Assembly: GCA_036388295.1 (NCBI GenBank) | Contig: DASVSC010000147.1 | Coordinates: forward strand, 1-9,044 | Source: RYN-431 sp036388295 | Lineage (GTDB): Bacteria; Planctomycetota; Phycisphaerae; Tepidisphaerales; Tepidisphaeraceae | DNA length: 9,044 nt | Direction of reading: 5' to 3' | Shown: piece after piece, positions 1-6,075 of the stretch | How positions within the stretch are numbered: position 1 is the stretch's first letter | Layout: every line of letters begins with the position of its first letter | Position numbers and translations under genes: made by a program | Notes under the pieces: generated by a model | Database searches by the model: none | What the model saw: the letters and a program-made list of their open reading frames with translations, nothing else | What the model was told of the DNA's origin: nothing

Positions 1-88
1 GAGTTGGAAGTGGAGAGTGGAGAGTTAAGAAATATGGCGCACCATTTCTTAACTCTCCACTCTCCACTCTCCACTTCCAACTCTCCAC
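1..88. repeat. Heptamer-built inverted repeat (long hairpin) before the aldo/keto reductase gene
   Basis: Bases 1-33 are the reverse complement of bases 44-83, except that the right arm carries one extra 7-base unit (TCTCCAC). The loop is the ten bases 34-43. Both arms have a 7-base period: the left reads GAGTTGG-AAGTGGA-GAGTGGA-GAGTTAA, and the right repeats TCCACTC. The right-arm periodicity continues to about base 88, so the left arm may extend beyond the window edge. Transcribed, it would give a stem of about 33 bp with a 7-nt bulge. It ends about 12-17 bases before the ATG at 100. There is no T tract, so it is not a classic terminator. An open frame starting at TTG 4 runs through it into the reductase, but that segment encodes only repeat-derived residues. 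Confidence 0.9.
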
Positions 89-94
89 TATCAT
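89..94 (+). promoter_or_regulatory. -10-like hexamer TATCAT just before the reductase start
   Basis: TATCAT matches TATAAT at five of six positions and ends five bases before the ATG at 100. Transcription starting about seven bases downstream would begin at or near the ATG, giving a leaderless message. This fits the absence of a Shine-Dalgarno sequence. No -35 element is recognisable, since that position falls in the hairpin's right arm. This is inference from spacing only. Confidence 0.3.
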
Positions 95-99
95 CCCCC

Positions 100-993
100 A
101 TGCACTACCGCACCCTCGGCAGCACCGGCCTGGATGTTTCCGTTATCGGCATCGGCACCTGGCAGTTCGGCGGCGAATGGGGCAAACAGTTCGCGCAGGA
201 CGAAGTCGACGCCATGTTCGCGCGCGGCCATGACCTGGGGCTGAACCTGATCGATACCGCCGAATGCTACGGCGACCATCTGTCTGAATCCCTGATCGGC
301 CGGGCGATTGAGGGAAAGCGGGACCAATGGATCCTGGCGACGAAGTTCGGGCACAAGTTTCACAAGCCGTTCGAGCGTACGGAACCGCGCCGGCCGCAGG
401 ACGTGATCGACCAACTCGTCGATAGCCTCAAGGCCCTGCGGACCGACCACATTGATCTGCTGCAATACCACTCCTGGGGCGACGACCAGTTTCTCAACGC
501 CGGCGTGTTGGAAGCCCTGCTGCGGGCGAAGGAACAAGGCTTGTTCCGCTTCCTCGGCAACAGCGTCGGCAGCAACGGCAACGTCAAGCAGGTCGCCGCC
601 AGTCAGGACATGCAGATCGAGGCGATTCAGATCATTTACAACCGCATCGACCGCAAGCCCGAGGAAGAAGTGTTCGACGTCTGCCGGCAGCAGAACCTCG
701 GCGTCCTGGCGCGTGTGCCGCTCGCCAGCGGATTCCTCAGCGGCAAATACAAGCCCGGCCAACAGTTCCCGGTCGGCGACGTCCGCGAACGGCAGAAGCG
801 CGAGACGATCGACGCGAAACTGGCGGAGGTCGAAACAATCGCCCGCGAAGAAGTCCCGTCCGGCGTGGCGATGAGCCAGTGGGCGCTGGCGTGGTGCCTG
901 AAGCAGGACGTCGTCACCAGCGTCATCCCCGGCTGCAAAAGCGTCGAACAAGTCGAACACAACGCGGCGGCGGCTAATCTGGTGGAGCAGTGA
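100..993 (+). CDS. Aldo/keto reductase family oxidoreductase
   Basis: A 297-residue NAD(P)H-dependent oxidoreductase of the aldo/keto reductase (TIM barrel) family, which reduces carbonyl substrates in the cytoplasm. The physiological substrate cannot be told from sequence. The family's N-terminal pattern (YRTLGSTGLDVSVIGIGTW) is at residues 3-21. The catalytic tetrad is visible: D52 and Y57 in IDTAECYGDH, K82 in LATKFG, and H124 in LLQYHSWGD. The C-terminal cofactor-binding segment is IPGCKSVEQVEHN, residues 276-288. I chose the ATG at 100 because the family homology begins there; a longer frame from TTG 4 only translates the hairpin. There is no Shine-Dalgarno sequence. The gene follows the heptamer hairpin, and the next possible frame begins 17 bases after its stop. 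The length is slightly below the usual 310-330 but no core element is missing. Confidence 0.92.
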   Translation: MHYRTLGSTGLDVSVIGIGTWQFGGEWGKQFAQDEVDAMFARGHDLGLNLIDTAECYGDHLSESLIGRAIEGKRDQWILATKFGHKFHKPFERTEPRRPQDVIDQLVDSLKALRTDHIDLLQYHSWGDDQFLNAGVLEALLRAKEQGLFRFLGNSVGSNGNVKQVAASQDMQIEAIQIIYNRIDRKPEEEVFDVCRQQNLGVLARVPLASGFLSGKYKPGQQFPVGDVRERQKRETIDAKLAEVETIAREEVPSGVAMSQWALAWCLKQDVVTSVIPGCKSVEQVEHNAAAANLVEQ

Positions 994-1010
994 CGGTCTA
1001 TTAATACCGC

Positions 1011-1219
1011 GTGCATTTGCACCGCAACGTGACGCGTCTCACGTCCGTCGTCCGCAACTTACGCCGCCGCATCCAGCGGCCGGTGCGAGCCCGATTCCCC
1101 GCTTCAACGCCACCGTTGCTAAGGGATTCCACCGGGCGAAAGCGCATGCGGCCAACGGCACGGCCTACTACTATGCCAAGGCCCTGATTTCCCACGGGCC
1201 CATGGGTGACGAACTATGA
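1011..1219 (+). pseudogene. Possible small frameshifted gene coupled to otsAB
   Basis: Two reading frames look coding in turn. From GTG 1011 to about 1097 the frame starting at 1011 has mostly G or C third positions (MHLHRNVTRLTSVVRN...). From about 1097 to the TGA at 1217-1219 a different frame takes over (RFNATVAKGFHRAKAHAANG, then a Tyr/Ala-rich segment ending GPMGDEL), also with mainly G/C third positions. The second frame has no ATG, GTG or TTG upstream that would give a full-length product. The switch lies at the CCCC run, 1097-1100; one extra C there joins both halves into a 69-residue basic peptide. Its stop overlaps the otsAB start as ATGA (1216-1219), the usual geometry of translationally coupled genes. 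I do not recognise the peptide. It may be a decayed gene, an assembly indel, or chance. The start codon is uncertain. Confidence 0.4.
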
Positions 1220-3408
1220 ACGGCCAGCGTGTGATCATTAATGTGTCGAACCGCCTGCCCGTGACGGTCGGCGAGACGCTCAAGAAGTCGTCCGGCGGGC
1301 TCGTCGCGGCCTTGGAGGGCGTCGACTCATCACAATTCAAGCTTCGCTGGCTCGGTTGGCCCGGCCAAGCAATCGACGACCCGAAACGCCGGGCGGACGT
1401 GACGCAACAGCTGGACAGGGAACTCGGGTGCGTGCCGATTTTTATGTCCGAAGCCGAAGCCACCGGGCATTACGAAGGCTTTTCCAACGGCAGCCTGTGG
1501 CCGCTGTTGCACACAATGCCGAGCCGGTTCACCTACGCGACCGAATGGTGGGACCACTACGAAACGGTCAACCGGCGTTTCGCCGACGTCGTTTTGAATG
1601 AGGCCGGCGAAGACGACCTAGTGTGGGTGCACGATTACCAGTTGCTGCTGCTGCCCCAGATGCTGCGCGAAGCCCGGCCGACGCTGAAGATCGGCTTTTT
1701 CCTGCACACGCCGTTCCCGTCGTACGAAGTCTTCCGCTGTCACCCGAAACGCGAGGCCCTGCTGCACGGCATGCTCGGCGCCGACCTGATCGGCTTTCAT
1801 ACGTTCGGCTACCTGCGCCACTTCCGCAGTGCGGCCGTCCGGCTGCTGGGCGTCGAAGCGCAGATCGCATCGATCCCGCACGCGCGTGGCTCGACGGCGT
1901 TGGGCGTTTACCCGATCGGAATCAACACGCCCGCCTTCGAAACCGCACGCACGAGCCCGGCATTCGAAGAGCATCTGGCGGCACTCAAGAAGAACTTCGG
2001 CGGCAAGCGGATCGTGCTGTCCGTCGAACGCCTCGATTACAGCAAGGGCCTGCCGCAGCGGCTGGACGCGATCGAGAAGTTCCTCGCGCACGCCGACACG
2101 GAGATGCGCAACGGCATTAAGTTCATTTTCATCAGTGTGCCCTCGCGCGAGAACGTCGACCAATACCAGCAGTTGCTGGCCCACATCGAACTGCGCGTGG
2201 GACAACTCAACGGCGATTACAGCACGACGCTGAACAGCCCGATTCATTTTATTCATGGGTCGGTGCAGTTTCCGGAGTTGTGCGCGCTGTACGCGCTGGC
2301 GGACGTGGCGCTGGTGACGCCGCTGGCCGACGGAATGAACTTGGTGGCGAAGGAATACATCATCTGCCAGCAGCGCGAGCCGGGCGTGCTGGTGCTGAGT
2401 GAGTTCGCCGGGGCGGCGCAGGAACTGTTCAATGCAATGCTGGTGAATCCCTATGACACGCAGGCGGTCGCGGACGTGTTGCGGCAGGCGTTGGACTTGC
2501 CGCTGGAAGAGCGCCGCGGGCGGATGGAAGGAATGATCGACCGCGTGCGGATGATGGACGCCGGCTGGTGGGCCAAATCCTTTATCGACGACCTGGCCGC
2601 CCGCGTGCCCGTTCCCATCATTCACGCCAACCCGGCCGAACTGCGGCAGGAACTGGCGCGGGACGTGCGCGCAAACAAGCGGGTGGCGTTGTTCCTGGAC
2701 TACGACGGCTCGCTCCGGGAACTGCAGAGCGATCCGGCTGCCGCCCGGCCGAGCCAGGAACTGATCGGTCTGCTCCGTCGTTTACAGGACCGCGCGAACT
2801 TGCGCGTCACGATCATCAGCGGCCGGCGGCGGTCAGACCTCGAACGGTTTGTCGGGCAGTTCGACCGCATCGCCCTGATCGCCGAGCACGGCGCGGCCGC
2901 CCGCGCGCCGGGGGCGACCGAGTGGACCGACCGCGCCGCGCTGCTGGACTTCGGCTGGATGCCGGACGTGCTGAAGATCCTGCAGCAGCACGCCTCGCTC
3001 ACGCCGGGCAGCTTCGTGGAGCACAAGCAGACGTCGCTCGTCTGGCACTACCGTCGCGCCGACCCGGAGTTCGGCGACTGGAAGGCCCGGCAGCTGGTGT
3101 CGGATTTGACCACCGCGCTGGCCAACCACCCGGTGCACGTGCGGCACGGGAAAAAGATCGTCGAGATTACCCCGCACACGATCAACAAAGGGGCGGCGGT
3201 CATGGAATCGCTCGCCCAACTGCCGGCCGACGTGGCGTTGGCGGTGGGGGACGATACGACCGACGAAAGCATGTTCGTCCTCGACCTGCCCCAGCTGCGC
3301 ACGCTGAAAATCGGCAACGCCGACACCGCCGCCCGTTACGTGCTGCCCACCCCGGCGCAGCTGCGGGCGTTCCTGACCGGCGTCCTGGATGACGCAGGGG
3401 TCTTGTGA
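1216..3408 (+). CDS. otsAB: Bifunctional trehalose-6-phosphate synthase/trehalose-phosphatase (OtsA-OtsB fusion)
   Basis: A 730-residue cytoplasmic fusion making trehalose in two steps: UDP-glucose plus glucose-6-phosphate to trehalose-6-phosphate, then dephosphorylation. Residues about 5-462 are a GT20 OtsA domain with SNRLPV (11-16), SSGGLVAAL (25-33), HTPFPS (164-169), DLIGFHT (190-196), VERLDYSKGLPQRL (R272 and K277, expected to contact UDP-glucose phosphates) and DGMNLVAKEY (D372, E380). Residues about 488-725 are a HAD-type OtsB domain: LDYDGS with nucleophile D495 and acid/base D497, IISGRRRSDLE (534-543), INKGAAV with K658, and GDDTTDESMF (678-687, Mg-binding acidics). All key residues of both domains are present, so both activities are expected. 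The start at 1216 gives the normal OtsA N-terminus. It overlaps the stop of the small upstream frame. Separate genes are the usual bacterial arrangement; fusions occur in eukaryotes and some bacteria. Trehalose is a common osmotic, desiccation and stress protectant. Confidence 0.95.
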   Translation: MNGQRVIINVSNRLPVTVGETLKKSSGGLVAALEGVDSSQFKLRWLGWPGQAIDDPKRRADVTQQLDRELGCVPIFMSEAEATGHYEGFSNGSLWPLLHTMPSRFTYATEWWDHYETVNRRFADVVLNEAGEDDLVWVHDYQLLLLPQMLREARPTLKIGFFLHTPFPSYEVFRCHPKREALLHGMLGADLIGFHTFGYLRHFRSAAVRLLGVEAQIASIPHARGSTALGVYPIGINTPAFETARTSPAFEEHLAALKKNFGGKRIVLSVERLDYSKGLPQRLDAIEKFLAHADTEMRNGIKFIFISVPSRENVDQYQQLLAHIELRVGQLNGDYSTTLNSPIHFIHGSVQFPELCALYALADVALVTPLADGMNLVAKEYIICQQREPGVLVLSEFAGAAQELFNAMLVNPYDTQAVADVLRQALDLPLEERRGRMEGMIDRVRMMDAGWWAKSFIDDLAARVPVPIIHANPAELRQELARDVRANKRVALFLDYDGSLRELQSDPAAARPSQELIGLLRRLQDRANLRVTIISGRRRSDLERFVGQFDRIALIAEHGAAARAPGATEWTDRAALLDFGWMPDVLKILQQHASLTPGSFVEHKQTSLVWHYRRADPEFGDWKARQLVSDLTTALANHPVHVRHGKKIVEITPHTINKGAAVMESLAQLPADVALAVGDDTTDESMFVLDLPQLRTLKIGNADTAARYVLPTPAQLRAFLTGVLDDAGVL

Positions 3409-3481
3409 CCCGCCGTCCGTGACGATCTGGAAAAACGTCCGGCAGTCCCTAGTATGGCGGCACGTATCTGAATCTGTTCGA

Positions 3482-3486
3482 AAGGA
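3482..3486 (+). promoter_or_regulatory. Ribosome binding site of fba
   Basis: AAGGA lies six bases before the ATG at 3493, normal Shine-Dalgarno spacing, and fixes that start over the second ATG at 3502. Most other genes here lack such a site. A weak -10-like TAGTAT (3450-3455) upstream could start this transcript, but its -35 partner is poor. Confidence 0.65.
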
Positions 3487-3492
3487 ACCCTT

Positions 3493-4506
3493 ATGCCCCT
3501 GATGACCACCAAGCCCATGTTCGATCTCGCCTACGACGGCGGTTTCGCCGTTGGCGCCTTTAACGTTAACAACATGGAAATCACCCAGGGCATCATCGAG
3601 GCCGCCGCGGCCGAGAAGAGCCCGCTGATCCTGCAGATCAGCAAAGGCGCTCGCGAATACGCCAAGATGAACTACCTGAAAGCGATCATCGACGCGGCCG
3701 TGAAGGAATACCCGTGGCTGCCGATCGCCATCCACCTTGACCACGGCGACACCACGAAGCTGGTCGACACCTGCATCGCCGACGGCTTCACCAGCGTCAT
3801 GATCGACGGCAGCCACCACGACTTCGAAAAGAACATCGCCCTGACCAAGGAAGCGGCCGAGCACGCCCACAAGGCCGGCGTGACCGTAGAGGCCGAGCTG
3901 GGCATGCTGGGCGGCATCGAAGAAGACGTCGTCGGTCTGGACGCCGAGGAATACGAAAAGAACATCGAGAAGTTCCTGACCGACCCGGAGGACGCCAAGA
4001 AGTTCTGGGAACAGACCCAATGCGACAGTCTGGCCGTCGCCATCGGCACCAGCCACGGGGCATTCAAGTTCAAGCACGAGGCGAAGCTGGCCTTCAACCG
4101 CGTCGAAGAGATCATGAAGACCTGTCCCGGCCTGCCGCTGGTCATGCACGGCAGCAGCAGCGTGCCGCAGGAGTTCATCGATTTGGTCAACAAGTACGGC
4201 GGCGCGATGCCCAACGCCAAGGGCGTGCCCGAAGACCAGATCAACATGGCCGTCAGCAAGTACGGGGTCTGCAAGGTCAACATCGACACAGACCTGCGTC
4301 TGGCGATGACCGCCAAGATCCGCGAAGTGTTCGTCACCAAGCCCGCCGAGTTCGACCCGCGTAAGTACATGGGCCCCGGCCGCGAGGCGATCATCGGCAT
4401 GGTCCGCCGCAAGATGCACGTGCTGAACTCGGCCGGCAAGGCCGACCCGATCATTCAGCATTGGGAAAAGTCGGGCAAGCCGCTGCCGAGCTTCTATAAG
4501 AACTGA
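3493..4506 (+). CDS. fba: Class II fructose-bisphosphate aldolase
   Basis: A 337-residue cytoplasmic zinc-dependent aldolase that interconverts fructose-1,6-bisphosphate with dihydroxyacetone phosphate and glyceraldehyde-3-phosphate, in glycolysis and gluconeogenesis. The class II signature IHLDHGD (80-86) carries the likely catalytic D83 and zinc ligand H84. EAELGMLGG (133-141) is the second family signature. H188 in GTSHGAFKF and H219 in VMHGSSSVP are the other expected zinc ligands. NIDTDLR (263-269) forms part of the phosphate pocket. The N-terminal GAFNVNNME (21-29) is typical. It has its own Shine-Dalgarno sequence 84 bases after otsAB and ends 47 bases before a strong terminator, so it is probably a single-gene unit or the end of the upstream transcript. 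Codons are strongly C-ending, consistent with high expression. Nothing is truncated. Confidence 0.97.
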   Translation: MPLMTTKPMFDLAYDGGFAVGAFNVNNMEITQGIIEAAAAEKSPLILQISKGAREYAKMNYLKAIIDAAVKEYPWLPIAIHLDHGDTTKLVDTCIADGFTSVMIDGSHHDFEKNIALTKEAAEHAHKAGVTVEAELGMLGGIEEDVVGLDAEEYEKNIEKFLTDPEDAKKFWEQTQCDSLAVAIGTSHGAFKFKHEAKLAFNRVEEIMKTCPGLPLVMHGSSSVPQEFIDLVNKYGGAMPNAKGVPEDQINMAVSKYGVCKVNIDTDLRLAMTAKIREVFVTKPAEFDPRKYMGPGREAIIGMVRRKMHVLNSAGKADPIIQHWEKSGKPLPSFYKN

Positions 4507-4553
4507 ATCGGTCGCACGCCGACCGGCTGCGAAGGCCGGCGCTGACCAGCACT

Positions 4554-4599
4554 AAAAAAGTCCGCCGCCACGCATGACTGCGTGGCGGCGATCTTTTTT
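4554..4599. terminator. Bidirectional intrinsic terminator between fba and the convergent lipoprotein gene
   Basis: A perfect 12-bp GC-rich stem, CGCCGCCACGCA (4563-4574) with its complement at 4579-4590, closes a TGAC loop. It is preceded by six A (4554-4559) and followed by six T (4594-4599). The symmetry gives a U tract after the hairpin on either strand, so it should stop fba on + and the 4969-4721 gene on -. Confidence 0.93.
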
Positions 4600-4720
4600 G
4601 GACGCACGGGACAGCTACATCACCCGAATCACGCCTGTCCGTTGCGGGGTCGATCGCAACGAAGCGGGGCAAGCGGCAGAGGATTTGCCCTTGAGACGGC
4701 GTCGAATCCGAGGCCACAGC

Positions 4721-4969
4721 CTATCTGGCCGGGTCGGTTCTGCGGGCGTCCGGGTTGGTGGTCGGCGTCGTCAGGACTTCGCGCGTCTGCACTTCGGTTT
4801 CCTTGACCGTTGCGCCACCAGGCGTTTCGCGGACCTGGGTGCGGGTGCGCTGGGCCGTCTTGCCGTCTTGAGAGATGGTTTGCGAACGCTCCTGCTCGCG
4901 GACGTTGGAGCAGCCGAGGCTGGTGGCGAGGACGACGGTGCCGAGAACGAGAGAGGTTGACTTGATCAT
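4721..4969 (-). CDS. Small putative lipoprotein, unknown function
   Basis: An 82-residue protein beginning MIKSTSLVLGTVVLATSLGC: a lysine, a hydrophobic stretch, then a lipobox-like LGC with Cys20 as the likely lipidated residue. The -3 position (Ser) is not the preferred Leu, so lipidation is likely rather than certain. The mature part (about 62 residues) is hydrophilic, rich in Thr, Arg, Glu and Gln, ends in a Pro/Asp/Arg tail, and has no recognisable domain. On the minus strand AGGAAAGGG lies about seven bases before the ATG, a usable Shine-Dalgarno sequence that supports the start at 4969. It is divergent from pdxH, 91 bases apart, and convergent with fba across a shared terminator. A product exported to the periplasm or envelope is inferred. 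Confidence 0.65.
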   Translation of the reverse strand: MIKSTSLVLGTVVLATSLGCSNVREQERSQTISQDGKTAQRTRTQVRETPGGATVKETEVQTREVLTTPTTNPDARRTDPAR

Positions 4970-5047
4970 GATTTTCCCTTTCCTGAGATCGCCTTGACCT
5001 TAGCCCCCGACTCCGCATGGCAGCCGAAAAATTTTGTCGTCTCCGGT

Positions 5048-5053
5048 TAAACT
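5048..5053 (+). promoter_or_regulatory. -10-like hexamer TAAACT before pdxH
   Basis: TAAACT matches four of six consensus bases and fits TANNNT. It ends seven bases before the ATG at 5061, so a transcript would start at or near the start codon. No Shine-Dalgarno sequence and no clear -35 are present. Weak evidence alone; listed because the same geometry recurs at 89-94 and 5783-5788. Confidence 0.25.
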
Positions 5054-5060
5054 GCCCCGC

Positions 5061-5717
5061 ATGACTTCCCCACAGTGCCCCCACACCGGCTTGCAGGCCA
5101 TGCGGATCGACTACGGAAAGGGTGCGCTCAACGAGGCGGACGTGGCCCACGATCCATTCACGCAGTTCGACGCTTGGTTCGCAGAGGCCGAGAACGCGAA
5201 GCTGGCGGAGCCGAACGCGATGACGTTGGCGACCGCCACGCCCGACGGTCGGCCGTCCGCTCGGGTCTTGCTGCTCAAAGGCTTCGACGAACGCGGGTTC
5301 GTCTTCTTCTCCAACTACGACAGCCGAAAAGGCCAGGAACTAGCGGCGAACCCGCACGCGGCGATGGTGTTCTTCTGGCAGCCACTCGAACGGCAGGTGC
5401 GCATCGAAGGCACCATAGAAAAGGCCGACCGTGACGAATCAAGGCGGTATTTCGAGACGCGTCCCCGCGGCTCGCGACTCGGCGCGTGGGCCTCCCGGCA
5501 AAGTGAGGTCATCGCGTCGCGCGAGGTCGTGGAGGCGCGCGAAAAGGAGTTAGCCGAACGATTCGGCGACAACGTCCCACTGCCGGACTTCTGGGGCGGT
5601 TACCGGCTGGTGCCGACGAGCGTCGAGTTCTGGCAAGGTCGGCCATCGCGCCTGCACGACCGGCTGCGCTACACGCGGGAGGGGGACGGGTGGACGCTGG
5701 AGCGGCTCTCGCCTTGA
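5061..5717 (+). CDS. pdxH: Pyridoxamine 5'-phosphate oxidase
   Basis: A 218-residue FMN-dependent oxidase that converts pyridoxine or pyridoxamine 5'-phosphate to pyridoxal 5'-phosphate, the last step of one vitamin B6 route and of salvage. It acts as a cytoplasmic homodimer. Visible family segments are MRIDYGKGAL near the N-terminus (R15 and Y18, matching the substrate-binding Arg/Tyr of the E. coli enzyme with a one-residue shift), SARVLLLKGFDERGFVFFSN (66-85) and SRKGQEL (88-94) for FMN phosphate and ring contacts, LERQVRIEG (109-117), the LGAWASRQS motif (140-148), and FWGGYR then EFWQG-RLHDR at the C-terminus (R197 and H199 at the active site). The ATG at 5061 gives the same overall length as the E. 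coli enzyme; an upstream TTG at 5034 and an internal ATG at 5100 are less likely. No Shine-Dalgarno sequence. Confidence 0.96.
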   Translation: MTSPQCPHTGLQAMRIDYGKGALNEADVAHDPFTQFDAWFAEAENAKLAEPNAMTLATATPDGRPSARVLLLKGFDERGFVFFSNYDSRKGQELAANPHAAMVFFWQPLERQVRIEGTIEKADRDESRRYFETRPRGSRLGAWASRQSEVIASREVVEAREKELAERFGDNVPLPDFWGGYRLVPTSVEFWQGRPSRLHDRLRYTREGDGWTLERLSP

Positions 5718-5782
5718 AACGCTGTATTAGCGGCATTGAAGGGTGGCCGTCAGGTCATGCACGGCTCCCGTCCCGCCGCGCC

Positions 5783-5788
5783 TAGAAT
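5783..5788 (+). promoter_or_regulatory. -10-like hexamer TAGAAT before the small membrane protein gene
   Basis: TAGAAT matches five of six consensus bases and ends five bases before the ATG at 5794, the same spacing as at the reductase gene. A leaderless start is possible. There is no matching -35 and no Shine-Dalgarno sequence. Confidence 0.3.
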
Positions 5789-5793
5789 CCGCC

Positions 5794-6018
5794 ATGGACT
5801 ACGGCCCCGGACGAACCGGCAACATCATCGCGGCTGTGTGCAGCTTCTTCATCCCGGGGCTGGGTCAGCTGGTACAAGGACGGATTCTGTGGGCGATCAT
5901 CCATGTCGTCTTAGGGCTGCTGATCTGGATTATTTCCTTCGGGACGCTCGGCTGGATCGTCCACTTATGGTCGACCATCGATGCGGCGATCTGGAAGCCA
6001 GTGCCGCAGGCTTATTAG
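5794..6018 (+). CDS. Small TM2-like membrane protein
   Basis: A 74-residue hydrophobic protein with two, perhaps three, membrane segments: residues about 11-28 (IIAAVCSFFIPGLGQLVQ) and about 31-58, followed by a short polar tail. The PGLGQL turn followed by G-R is typical of small TM2-type and related bacterial membrane proteins, where a helix-turn-helix hairpin sits in the inner membrane; their biochemical role is largely unknown. The ATG at 5794 is chosen because the preceding frame from GTG 5743 is low-hydrophobicity sequence without family features. It lies 76 bases after pdxH and 57 bases before the secreted cysteine-rich gene, all on one strand, so co-transcription is possible. The family assignment is by motif and topology only. 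Confidence 0.72.
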   Translation: MDYGPGRTGNIIAAVCSFFIPGLGQLVQGRILWAIIHVVLGLLIWIISFGTLGWIVHLWSTIDAAIWKPVPQAY

Positions 6019-6026
6019 CGTTCGCC

Positions 6027-6047
6027 CCACACTCACAATTTGTGTGG
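6027..6047. other. Short hairpin between the membrane protein and cysteine-rich protein genes
   Basis: CCACAC (6027-6032) pairs with GTGTGG (6042-6047). A nested palindrome, CACAA-T-TTGTG, lies at 6034-6044. The two structures compete. There is no T tract, so termination would be inefficient; it could equally be a protein-binding palindrome or chance. Confidence 0.3.
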
Positions 6048-6075
6048 CGTGCGGCGCCGGCGTATCACTTCGTTC

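Noticed and set aside
4..99. TTG-initiated N-terminal extension of the aldo/keto reductase
   Set aside because: The 32 extra residues only translate the heptamer hairpin and do not resemble the family; homology starts at the ATG at 100.
3428..3455. Promoter for fba (TGGAA-like -35 and TAGTAT -10)
   Set aside because: Only the -10 is acceptable (four of six) and the -35 is poor; mentioned with the ribosome binding site but not listed as a promoter.
2833..4461. A 542-codon open frame on the minus strand opposite otsB and fba
   Set aside because: It crosses two well-supported genes with intact catalytic motifs; long antisense frames are expected from the G/C-rich third positions, and its product resembles no family.
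4523..4539. Small hairpin CCGGC/GCCGG after the fba stop
   Set aside because: A five-bp stem with no T tract next to a far stronger terminator; likely chance in GC-rich DNA.
5034..5060. TTG start nine codons upstream for pdxH
   Set aside because: No Shine-Dalgarno sequence, and the ATG at 5061 gives the usual 218-residue length and N-terminal alignment.
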